Shown: positions 9,843 to 17,751 of the stretch, piece by piece | Position numbering within the stretch: the stretch's first letter is position 1 | Layout of the letters: the number at the start of each line of letters is the position of its first letter | Source: JAZLJD01 sp045617725 | GTDB lineage: Bacteria > Bacillota > Clostridia > Lachnospirales > Lachnospiraceae | DNA length: 64,000 nucleotides | Assembly: GCA_045617725.1 (NCBI GenBank) | Contig: JAZLJD010000047.1 | Span: 1-64,000 of the forward strand | Direction of reading: 5' to 3' | The notes under the pieces: model-generated | What the model was told of the DNA's origin: nothing | Databases searched by the model: none | What the model saw: only the letters and a program-made list of their open reading frames with translations | Program-made: the position numbers and the translations under genes

Positions 9843-10949
9843 TTAACAATCTGATTCCTTTATCATTCGGAATATGCGGCTTTCATAGGAGGCAGCCAGT
9901 GCCTTGATGTCATACCCATGAGAAGCAATTTGTTCTTTGGAACCCATCCGGTCTGTTTCCTTCGCTGCCCGTTCCATCGCAGCCTCTGCCCAGCTTTCGG
10001 CCGTCTCCGACAAGGACTTCATTGATACGATTCCGTCCGTCACAATCACGGAATCCGTAATGGAATCGCTCATGAGAATGGGAAGTCCTGCTGCCTGTGC
10101 TTCAATTAAAGTAAGCGGAAGTCCCTCAAAAAAGGAAGGGAATAAGAGCACATCCAGCATACTCATAAGGTCCGGTACATCCCGACGGATTCCCGTCAGA
10201 ATCAGTCGCTTTGTAAGCCCCGCTTTGTCCCGCGCCGCTTCAATCTCCGGTCTTAAGTCCCCTTCGCCGATGCAGAAGAAATAACTGTCCGGATCCCGTT
10301 TCAAAATCTCTTTATATACCTCAATCTGAAAGGGATGATTTTTGGACGCAATGAAATTACTGATGTTGCCGTACACGTGTGCGTTTTCGGGAATTCCGAA
10401 TTCTGCACGAAGAGCCGTCCTGCGCTCCCTGTTAAAGCGGAATGCATCGATATCAATCGCATTGTGGACTTCCTCAAAGGGTTCCTCCCCAAACATCCAC
10501 TCTCCGGCCTTCTGCGAGCAGGCCATTTTGACATCCGCCGCCTTTTTAAGGAACGGACGGCACAGTTTGTGAAGGAATTTCTTTGGGTCCGTCTCGTTGT
10601 GGGAATGACAAATGGTAAGGGCTCCGCCCCTGTGTGCTGCTACGAGTTGCATGAGAATCATGGCATTGGCGGTATGACGCACCACAACCTTGTAGCCGTT
10701 TGTGCGTACCAGCTCTTTCAGTGCACGATAGTTTTGAATCGGATGCCGGGACATCCTGGGAAGATCGTATATATGGCCTCCCATAGATTCCACAAGGTCA
10801 CAGTAATCATTCTCCTTACGGGAATGTACCGCAATGTCAAACTGCAGCCGGCTGCGATCCACATTCCGATATAGATTCAATATGAAATTTTCCATTCCAC
10901 CCGGGTACATGGCACCCACGATATGAAGAATTCGTATCGGTTTATCCAT
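9843..10949 (-). CDS. Glycosyltransferase family 4
   Basis: A 368-residue GT4 protein beginning IRILHIVGAMYPGGMENF, with FPSFFEGLPLTLIEAQAAGLP as the donor-binding E-x7-E region. It is clearly related to the next gene upstream (10956-12167): both start with PIRILH and share a GG-x-E loop and an LYR-x-x-DR segment, so they look like an old tandem duplication. It ends exactly where the next GT4 begins. It is a cytoplasmic assembly enzyme of the repeat unit; the sugar specificity is unknown. Confidence 0.92.
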   Translation of the reverse strand: MDKPIRILHIVGAMYPGGMENFILNLYRNVDRSRLQFDIAVHSRKENDYCDLVESMGGHIYDLPRMSRHPIQNYRALKELVRTNGYKVVVRHTANAMILMQLVAAHRGGALTICHSHNETDPKKFLHKLCRPFLKKAADVKMACSQKAGEWMFGEEPFEEVHNAIDIDAFRFNRERRTALRAEFGIPENAHVYGNISNFIASKNHPFQIEVYKEILKRDPDSYFFCIGEGDLRPEIEAARDKAGLTKRLILTGIRRDVPDLMSMLDVLLFPSFFEGLPLTLIEAQAAGLPILMSDSITDSVIVTDGIVSMKSLSETAESWAEAAMERAAKETDRMGSKEQIASHGYDIKALAASYESRIFRMIKESDC

Positions 10950-10955
10950 TCCGTA

Positions 10956-12167
10956 TTACCTGTAAGTTAATTCGCTCAAATCCGTATTGCCCAGATAGAA
11001 ATCCATCATAATCCGGCTCTGCTCGTTTACATCAAAACCGGCCGCACGGACTTCCTCCTGATAGCTTCTTCTGGGGGCTGCATTCCTGTGTTTCAAAATA
11101 CGGGAAGACCAGTCCTCATGCGGAAGATCGATGGACATAAATTCACAATGTTCCGTCACCTTGCATTCTCCGGTAACCCTGTCGGACACAAAGCAGGGAA
11201 GACCGGTCGTTTGTGCTTCCACCACCGTTCCGGGAAGGCCCTCGTAAACGGACGGGAATACAAAAATATCCATCGCCTGGTAGTATTTCTCAATCGCGCG
11301 TTGCCTTCCGGCAAAAATAACATGTTCGGTAAACACGCCGCCTTCCAAAAAGCGGATCTGATCCAGTTCGCGGACCTGACGCTCCACTTCATTCCGAAGC
11401 TCCCCGTCTCCCACAAGCAGGAGGTAGGCGTCTTTTCTTTTTTCATAAATATCCGCAAAAATCTCCACGAGATATTCATGATTCTTCATCGCGGAAAACC
11501 GTCCCACGTGGCCCACAACAAATGCATTCTCGGGGATATGGTACAGCTCGCGGATTTCATCGCGAACCATCGGATTATACACAAACCGTTCGGTTTCGAT
11601 GGCATTCTTAATCGAGCGGACTTGGCCGGCTTCGACCAGCTTCGTTCCGAACACGGATATTCCGGCTTCCTTCGAGCAGGCAAAAAAGTAATCCGCCCTC
11701 TTCCGCAAATTCCTGCGCACAAACAGTGTCATCAGACCGCGAAGGTCCTTGGAAACCCCCGCACTTCGTGCATGTGCAATCGTCGTAAGCGGATGATCCT
11801 GCGCGTTGTATTCCTCTTTGGCAATCGGGAGATAAATGGACGCCGTCGAGGTCATATGGCCCTGAATCATCGTGAATTCCTGATGGGACTGAAAGAACGC
11901 ATGTGCCGCTTTCCGGTACGCTTTCTCGTTGTAAACGCGGTATCTCGGAAGCGAATAAATCCGACCGCCCAGGCTTCTTACGAGTTCGGAAAAGCTGCCC
12001 GGCGTATCGTCCGTAATCGCCTCGTTATGAAACTCACTTAAGTGAATCAGAAAATCAAATTGAACCTTTGTCCTGTCAATTTTACGATAAAGGTCCATGA
12101 TTCGGCTTTCTGCGCCTCCAATATTCAATTGTCCGAATACATGCAGTATTCTGATTGGTTCTGACAT
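10956..12167 (-). CDS. Glycosyltransferase family 4
   Basis: A 403-residue GT4 protein. The N-terminus is IRILHVFGQLNIGGAESRI and the donor motif is FPSVYEGLPGTVVEAQTTGLP, with GHVGRFSAMKNHEYLVEIF as the start of the C-terminal nucleotide-sugar domain. It is a paralogue of the neighbouring 368-residue GT4. Spacing to both neighbours is under 10 bases. As one of several transferases in operon A it should add a single sugar to the growing undecaprenyl-linked unit. Confidence 0.92.
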   Translation of the reverse strand: MSEPIRILHVFGQLNIGGAESRIMDLYRKIDRTKVQFDFLIHLSEFHNEAITDDTPGSFSELVRSLGGRIYSLPRYRVYNEKAYRKAAHAFFQSHQEFTMIQGHMTSTASIYLPIAKEEYNAQDHPLTTIAHARSAGVSKDLRGLMTLFVRRNLRKRADYFFACSKEAGISVFGTKLVEAGQVRSIKNAIETERFVYNPMVRDEIRELYHIPENAFVVGHVGRFSAMKNHEYLVEIFADIYEKRKDAYLLLVGDGELRNEVERQVRELDQIRFLEGGVFTEHVIFAGRQRAIEKYYQAMDIFVFPSVYEGLPGTVVEAQTTGLPCFVSDRVTGECKVTEHCEFMSIDLPHEDWSSRILKHRNAAPRRSYQEEVRAAGFDVNEQSRIMMDFYLGNTDLSELTYR

Positions 12168-12172
12168 ATCTT

Positions 12173-12907
12173 TTACCTGATTCGAACAAGTATATACTTA
12201 AAAATTGCTAAAAACCATTCTGCCCCGGCCCCAAAGAAGCCTCTGTGGACGGGAGGTGCGTTAAGGAGCTCCGAATAGGAAATGAGCTGCTCCTTATGTG
12301 CCTTAAACAGGCTCTCATAATATGTAAAGTCGCTCTCCTTCATGGTCGAAACATGCACCACAAAGGTAGTTACGCCCTTTTTCTGCTTAAGGCTTAAGCT
12401 CTGCATAAAAGAAATCGGGAGAAAGGTAAGGCCGTATCGTTCATAAGGTTTTCTGCCAAACCCGTCCGTAACATACGCAAATCCCAATTCCTTTAAGGCC
12501 TTCAGAGTGGCCCGGTCGTAGGAATGCGAGGGCGCCATGTAGATGTCCGTATCAATGCCCTGTTCCAAAAGGTTTTTCCTGCCCTGTGCCAAAAGAGCAT
12601 ACTGCTCCCTGTACGGAAGTCCGGCCGTTTCGGAATTCCTGTTAAGGGGGAACATTCCGGCCTTTTTGGTTCGGTACTCATGGGTGCATCCGTGTTGCGC
12701 AAGTGTATATCCCTGTGCTTTAAGCTCGTGCATCCGGTTCCAAAAGGCAGCATCCGGTGCATTGTAAGCAAGCTTTGGGTCCTTACAGTTCGGAACAATT
12801 CCCAAAAGCGGTTTCACGCCAAAGGACTCGCACAACGCGATAAATGCATTGAATTTGCCGGCATCCATATCCGGGGTAATATCATCCATTCGGATTGCTA
12901 TCTTCAT
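12173..12907 (-). CDS. Polysaccharide deacetylase-like protein (DUF2334 type)
   Basis: A 244-residue protein with MDDITPDMD near the N-terminus (the metal-binding Asp pair of NodB-fold enzymes), QHGCTHEY near residue 92 supplying metal-ligand histidines, and YMAPSHSYD near 125. This is the DUF2334/NodB-like fold. It has no signal peptide, so it is either cytoplasmic or acts on a lipid-linked precursor at the inner face. It overlaps the tviC stop by 4 bases (ATGA). The inferred reaction is removal of an N- or O-acetyl group from a sugar intermediate; the substrate is not proven. Confidence 0.8.
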   Translation of the reverse strand: MKIAIRMDDITPDMDAGKFNAFIALCESFGVKPLLGIVPNCKDPKLAYNAPDAAFWNRMHELKAQGYTLAQHGCTHEYRTKKAGMFPLNRNSETAGLPYREQYALLAQGRKNLLEQGIDTDIYMAPSHSYDRATLKALKELGFAYVTDGFGRKPYERYGLTFLPISFMQSLSLKQKKGVTTFVVHVSTMKESDFTYYESLFKAHKEQLISYSELLNAPPVHRGFFGAGAEWFLAIFKYILVRIR

Positions 12908-13881
12908 GAAAGATACTCCTTATACCAGTCAATTGCGAGTGCAATACCCTTGGCAAAATCGTAGTCCGGATCATATCCGAGAAGCTTTCTGGCCTTGGAA
13001 ATATCTGCATTACTGTGCTTAATATCCCCGGGACGATCGGGTCCGAAGTTCGGCTCCACATTCTTGTTAAGGGCCTTGCACAGATCGTAGTAAATATCGA
13101 TGAGGTACTCACGACCGCCATACGCTACGTTAAAGGCATTGCCGGCAGCCTCATGCGGTGCGAGGCAGGCCTTCAGATTCGCTTCCACAACATTCTCTAC
13201 AAAGGTAAAATCACGCGATTGACGGCCGTCTCCGTTAATGGTCGGAGTTTCTCCGTCAAGAAGCTGCTTGATAAACTTGGGAATAACTGCCGCATAGGCA
13301 CCGTTCGGGTCCTGACGACGGCCAAACACGTTGAAATAACGAAGGCCGTACGTATCAAGGCCGTACAGCTTAAAGTACAGCTTTCCATACTCCTCATCCA
13401 CGCGCTTTGTAAGTGCGTAGGGCGAAAGAAGATTTCCTTCCTGTCCCTCTGTTTTGGGAAGTACGGGATGGTCGCCGTATACGGAAGAAGAGGATGCATA
13501 AACGAATTTCTTAACACCCTTCACTCTTGCGGCTTCCATCATATTCAAAGTGCCGCGGATGTTTATTTCTTCATAAAGGAGCGGCATTTCAATGGAACGG
13601 GGAACACTGCCCCAGGCTGCCTCATTCAAGACATAATCCACACCCTCGCAGGCTTTCATACAGGTATCAAGGTCGCGGATATCCCCTTCAATGAAGGTAT
13701 ATTTCGGATTACCGAGAAACAGTTCCACATTCTCGTACTTACCGGTGGAAAGGTTATCAAGGCACCGCACCTCATAGCCCATCTCAAGGATTGCTTCGCA
13801 CAGATTGGAGCCAATGAAACCGGCACCACCCGTTACCAAAAAGACGCTTCCTAAAGGAAACTTAAGATTCTTATATCCCAT
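12904..13881 (-). CDS. tviC: UDP-N-acetylglucosamine 4-epimerase (TviC/WbpP-like)
   Basis: A 325-residue extended short-chain dehydrogenase. It shows VTGGAGFIGSN as the NAD-binding loop, YASSSSVYGDHP, and SPYALTK as the catalytic Tyr-x3-Lys. The long N-terminus and its place directly after a TviB-type dehydrogenase point to the TviC/WbpP group, which epimerises UDP-GlcNAc or UDP-GlcNAcA to the galacto form. I chose the ATG at 13879-13881 because AAGGAGG lies 4 bases upstream; a longer frame would add 16 residues from inside tviB. With tviB it should yield UDP-GalNAcA. Confidence 0.9.
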   Translation of the reverse strand: MGYKNLKFPLGSVFLVTGGAGFIGSNLCEAILEMGYEVRCLDNLSTGKYENVELFLGNPKYTFIEGDIRDLDTCMKACEGVDYVLNEAAWGSVPRSIEMPLLYEEINIRGTLNMMEAARVKGVKKFVYASSSSVYGDHPVLPKTEGQEGNLLSPYALTKRVDEEYGKLYFKLYGLDTYGLRYFNVFGRRQDPNGAYAAVIPKFIKQLLDGETPTINGDGRQSRDFTFVENVVEANLKACLAPHEAAGNAFNVAYGGREYLIDIYYDLCKALNKNVEPNFGPDRPGDIKHSNADISKARKLLGYDPDYDFAKGIALAIDWYKEYLS

Positions 13882-13894
13882 TCGGTCCTCCTTA

Positions 13895-15208
13895 CTACAG
13901 TCTCCAGTAAATATACTCGGGAGCTGCATATTCGGATCTTGAAAGAAGACCCTTTATATCGGACAGCACCTTAACGGCGTTGTCTTTCTTGTACATGGCA
14001 TCGAAATCGTTTTTGGCAAGAGACTTATATTCATCATGTGCAACAGCCAGAATGACCGCATCCATGTCACGAATCTCACTGCGTTTTACAAAGCGAACCC
14101 CGTACAGACGGAAGGCTTCATCGGAATCGGCGCTGTCATCGGTAATAATGGCATCGATGCCGTACTCCTTAAGTTCCTTCACGATATCGATAATCTTGGT
14201 GTTACGGGTATCCGGGCAGTTCTCCTTGAAGGTAAAGCCCAGGATGGCTACACGGGCGCCACGTACGGGAATATCCGCCTTAATCAGGTTCTTAACGAGG
14301 CACTCTGCCACATACTTGCCCATATCATCGTTGATACGACGGCCGGAAAGAATAATCTGGCTGTGATATCCGAGTTCTTCGGCCTTATAGGTGAGGTAGT
14401 AAGGATCGACACCGATGCAATGGCCACCCACGAGACCGGGATAGAATTTAAGGAAATTCCACTTCGTTCCGGCTGCTTCCAATACGGATTTTGTATCAAT
14501 ACCCATCTTGTTAAAGATGATGGAAAGTTCATTCATGAAGGCAATGTTGATATCACGCTGGGAGTTCTCGATGACCTTGGCTGCCTCAGCTACCTTGATG
14601 GATTCCGCACGATGTACGCCGGCTTCCACAACCAGCTCGTATACATGCGCTACTTCGTCGAGCGTTTCCGCATCCATACCGGAAACGATTTTGGTAATGG
14701 TTTCGAGACGATGTACCTTGTCACCCGGGTTGATACGCTCGGGAGAATAACCAATCTTGAAATCTACGCCGCACTTAAGGCCGGATTCCTTCTCAAGGAT
14801 AGGAACGCAGATATCCTCGGTAACACCGGGATAAACCGTGGATTCGAACACTACGATGGAACCCTTTGTAAGATTCTGTCCCAGTATTCTGCTGGCTCCC
14901 TCAACCGGGGTAAGGTCCGGGGTATGATCGTCATTTACGGGCGTCGGAACCGCTACGATGTGGAATTTGGCCTCCCGAAGGCGGGCGGGATCTGCCGTGA
15001 ATGCAACCTTTGTATTCTTAATCACCTCATCGCCGACTTCCTTGGTAGGGTCAACGCCGCTCTTGTAAAGATTGATTTTGGCTTCGTTTAAATCAAAGCC
15101 CACTACATCAATCTTACGTGCGAAGGCAACCGCAATGGGCATTCCCACATAGCCGAGTCCCACAAGGGACAGCTTCGTTTCTTTGTTTAGTAACTGTTCG
15201 TAAATCAT
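13895..15208 (-). CDS. tviB: UDP-N-acetyl-D-glucosamine/galactosamine 6-dehydrogenase (TviB/WbpO-like)
   Basis: A 437-residue nucleotide-sugar dehydrogenase. It has LVGLGYVGMPIAVAFA as Rossmann fold, VPTPVNDDHTPDL, FESTVYPGVTE, and GGHCIGVDPYYLTYKA with the catalytic cysteine. These match the TviB/WbpO/WbpA group that oxidises C6 of UDP-HexNAc to the uronic acid. It is followed by the TviC-like epimerase, the same order as in Vi antigen loci. This is the clearest sign that the operon A glycan has an acidic HexNAcA residue. Confidence 0.93.
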   Translation of the reverse strand: MIYEQLLNKETKLSLVGLGYVGMPIAVAFARKIDVVGFDLNEAKINLYKSGVDPTKEVGDEVIKNTKVAFTADPARLREAKFHIVAVPTPVNDDHTPDLTPVEGASRILGQNLTKGSIVVFESTVYPGVTEDICVPILEKESGLKCGVDFKIGYSPERINPGDKVHRLETITKIVSGMDAETLDEVAHVYELVVEAGVHRAESIKVAEAAKVIENSQRDINIAFMNELSIIFNKMGIDTKSVLEAAGTKWNFLKFYPGLVGGHCIGVDPYYLTYKAEELGYHSQIILSGRRINDDMGKYVAECLVKNLIKADIPVRGARVAILGFTFKENCPDTRNTKIIDIVKELKEYGIDAIITDDSADSDEAFRLYGVRFVKRSEIRDMDAVILAVAHDEYKSLAKNDFDAMYKKDNAVKVLSDIKGLLSRSEYAAPEYIYWRL

Positions 15209-16312
15209 TTACTTACCTTCTTTCGTTTCCAATTCTTCAATGTATTTTTGAACGACTGTCTGTCTGTCAAAATGCTGTGCCACAAAGGCATGGCCCTTCC
15301 GTCCCATTTCCGCACGGGCTTCATTCGTAAGTGCCAAAAACGAATTCAGTGCCTCCGTAAGGGATTCGGCATCTCCGGGTGTAAAGAGCATGCCGCTCTC
15401 TCCGTCTATGAGCGTTTCCCTGCAGCCGTGCACATCGGATGCCAGTATGGGTCTGGCCGAAGCTGCTGCCTCCAAAAGGACATTGGAAAGTCCTTCATGA
15501 TACGAGGGAGATACAATGACATGTGCCTTTTTCATAAATTCATGCACACATTTCGAGGTTCCGTGATACCTTAGAACCCCTTCCTCCTGCAGCTTTTCTA
15601 TGAGCGGCCGGTACGACAAATCGTCATAACTTCCGACCAGATCAAAGAATACTTCGGGATGGTTCTTATGTATGGCGGGCGCCGCACAAAGCAGCTCGCC
15701 GATGCCCTTGTCCCGCATGATTCGGCCGACAAACAAAACGTGAATGCCCTGTTCATCGGAAGGATAGTCTTCCGCGGGATTCTTTTGAAGATTCACGCCG
15801 GAACCGGGAAGCAATACCACCTTGGAGTCACCCGAAACAACACCTTTTTCCTTAAAAAACGCAAGGTTTGATTCATTTTGGAAAAAGACCGTGCGTGCTT
15901 TTCTTAAACCGCGCTTATAAAGGAACAGCGTAAGCCGGCTCAAAAGGCCTCCGTTCTCAATGGAGGTTCCAAGGCCCGTGACATTGGCCACATAGGGAAT
16001 GTGCAGTGCCGCACACTGCATCCCCGCATACGCATTGGGCTTAATGTTGTTGGTAAAAACCATCTGCGGCCTTAGGGATTTCAAAATACGGCGGTACCGA
16101 TGCATAAGCCGTAAGTCCCGAAACGGATTCGTTCCTCTTCGGCCTGTTTTTACGAAAATCACGGGAATGGAAAGCTCCGACCACTCCGTAAGGTACCCTT
16201 CCGGTTCACAAACGATGGATACCTCATGTCCCTGCTCCTTCATTGCCACAATCATCTCGCGCCGCATATTGTACATATATGTGGAATCGTTGGCTATGAA
16301 GAGAATTCTCAT
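15209..16312 (-). CDS. Glycosyltransferase family 4 (PglA/CapM-like)
   Basis: A 367-residue GT4 protein. It begins MRILFIANDSTYMYNMRRE and has the VFTNNIKPNAYAGMQCA and VTGLGTSIEN segments typical of transferases acting second, directly after the initiating phosphoglycosyl transferase. The donor site is VSPSYHEGLSNVLLEAAASARP. It overlaps the upstream initiating transferase by 4 bases (ATGA), which supports a linked first and second step. The predicted role is addition of a HexNAc or HexNAcA to undecaprenyl-PP-sugar; this is inferred from position and family. Confidence 0.9.
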   Translation of the reverse strand: MRILFIANDSTYMYNMRREMIVAMKEQGHEVSIVCEPEGYLTEWSELSIPVIFVKTGRRGTNPFRDLRLMHRYRRILKSLRPQMVFTNNIKPNAYAGMQCAALHIPYVANVTGLGTSIENGGLLSRLTLFLYKRGLRKARTVFFQNESNLAFFKEKGVVSGDSKVVLLPGSGVNLQKNPAEDYPSDEQGIHVLFVGRIMRDKGIGELLCAAPAIHKNHPEVFFDLVGSYDDLSYRPLIEKLQEEGVLRYHGTSKCVHEFMKKAHVIVSPSYHEGLSNVLLEAAASARPILASDVHGCRETLIDGESGMLFTPGDAESLTEALNSFLALTNEARAEMGRKGHAFVAQHFDRQTVVQKYIEELETKEGK

Positions 16313-17751
16313 TTCTCTTCCTCCCGGGATTCTTGCGCCGTGGTGTCTCCTGTCCTGCCGTCCCCCGGCGCCTCGGCCTGTCCGATTTTGTCCCGAAGGC
16401 GACTGCTTTCCTCCTTCGTAAATCCTTCCGTACTCTCCTTCTGGAAGATGGTCTTAAACGTCAGGAGCATAATCTTTATATCCAAAAGCACCGACTGGTT
16501 CTCAATGTACATAAGATCCAGTCTGAGCTTGTCATAAGCAGAGGTATTGTACTTACCATAGATTTGTGCATAGCCCGTAAGGCCGCCTTTCACACGCAGA
16601 CGATACGCGAATTCCGGCATCTCCTCGGTGTAAGCCTTCACGTTCTCAACACGTTCCGGTCTCGGCCCCACGAAGCTCATATCCCCTTTCAGGATATTGA
16701 TAAACTGCGGAATCTCATCGAGGCGGGTGGCACGAATAATGCGTCCCACCTTTGTAATCCGGGGATCGCCGTCCGCACAGGGGGTAGCACCGTACTTTTC
16801 GGCATCCGTAACCATGCTTCGGAACTTAATCATCTCAAAAATACGCTCGTTCTTTGTATATCGCTTCTGGCGATAAAAAACAGGTCCGCCGTCGTCTAAC
16901 TTAATGCTGATGGCGATAATCAAAAACAGCGGTGAAGTCAGCAAAAGGAACAGAATCGAGAACACCACGTCGAGTATTCTTTTGCCGACGGTCGAATGCA
17001 TCGCCTCGTACTGATACTCGTACTTCATAAGCGGCGTATCTAAAAGGCTCTTCGATACGGCTCCCTGACAAAGAATATCCTCAATCTTGGGAGTGAAGTA
17101 GAAGACCTTTTTTTCTTCCGTGCAAAGCTTTATAAGATCCCCGCGGCGGTCCGCCGAGCCTTCATACAAAAGCACGATGGAATTCTCGCGGATGAGGTCG
17201 TAAATCATGGCGGAATCCTCCCGGTCAAACCGGATGTCCGCGATTTCAAACAGATGTCCGTAATGCTGCGTAAGACGCTTTGAAAAAGCGAGTGCCTCCT
17301 CGGGTGTCGTGGTGGAACCGTAGAGAAGCAGGGTCTTCTGCGGCTTAAACACCCTAAGCATGTGTTGCTTCACCTTGGTGACGATGAGCAGGGTTCCGAG
17401 AATCTGCAGCACCGCAATGATAAGGCCGGGCAGAATGCTTACGATGTTGTTATTGATAAGACAGCATTCCATGTAGAGCAAAAGATCCGCAACGCCAAAC
17501 GACACGGTCTGCGAAAAAGCCGTGTCCTGAATGGATGTGGAAGCAATACGGAATGCGTGATACAAGTTACAGAACGCATAGTAAATCAGGGCATAAACAA
17601 GGGTTGAAGCGATGATACCGATCACCTTGTAACGGTCAAAGGTGTAGTCGTTATAGTAAAATGCCCAGACCGCCGCAAACCAGCCCACATTCCACACATA
17701 CAATATGAACTTAGCAAGTTTAGTTATTTTCTTGTCTTCCATAAGCTCCAT
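16309..17751 (-). CDS. Initiating polyprenyl-phosphate sugar-1-phosphate transferase (WbaP type), operon A
   Basis: A 480-residue protein. The N-terminal half has four to five membrane helices and a Rossmann-like region; the C-terminal bacterial sugar transferase domain has KFRSMVTDAE, TRLDEIPQFINILKGDMSF and VGPRPER. It transfers a sugar-1-phosphate to undecaprenyl phosphate, the first step of repeat-unit assembly. The last 40 residues are charged and low-complexity. The start could be 17751 or the ATG at 17742; neither has ideal spacing, and both overlap the stop of the ligase gene. A second enzyme of this class is at 39198-40619, which suggests two separate glycans. Confidence 0.92.
   Translation of the reverse strand: MELMEDKKITKLAKFILYVWNVGWFAAVWAFYYNDYTFDRYKVIGIIASTLVYALIYYAFCNLYHAFRIASTSIQDTAFSQTVSFGVADLLLYMECCLINNNIVSILPGLIIAVLQILGTLLIVTKVKQHMLRVFKPQKTLLLYGSTTTPEEALAFSKRLTQHYGHLFEIADIRFDREDSAMIYDLIRENSIVLLYEGSADRRGDLIKLCTEEKKVFYFTPKIEDILCQGAVSKSLLDTPLMKYEYQYEAMHSTVGKRILDVVFSILFLLLTSPLFLIIAISIKLDDGGPVFYRQKRYTKNERIFEMIKFRSMVTDAEKYGATPCADGDPRITKVGRIIRATRLDEIPQFINILKGDMSFVGPRPERVENVKAYTEEMPEFAYRLRVKGGLTGYAQIYGKYNTSAYDKLRLDLMYIENQSVLLDIKIMLLTFKTIFQKESTEGFTKEESSRLRDKIGQAEAPGDGRTGDTTAQESREEEK

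Noticed and set aside
14036..15091. Long plus-strand frame opposite tviB (about 350 codons), and similar frames at 19034-20071 and 21352-22467
   Set aside because: They lie wholly opposite well-supported genes, lack ribosome binding sites, have no family motifs, and are explained by the codon bias of the real strand.
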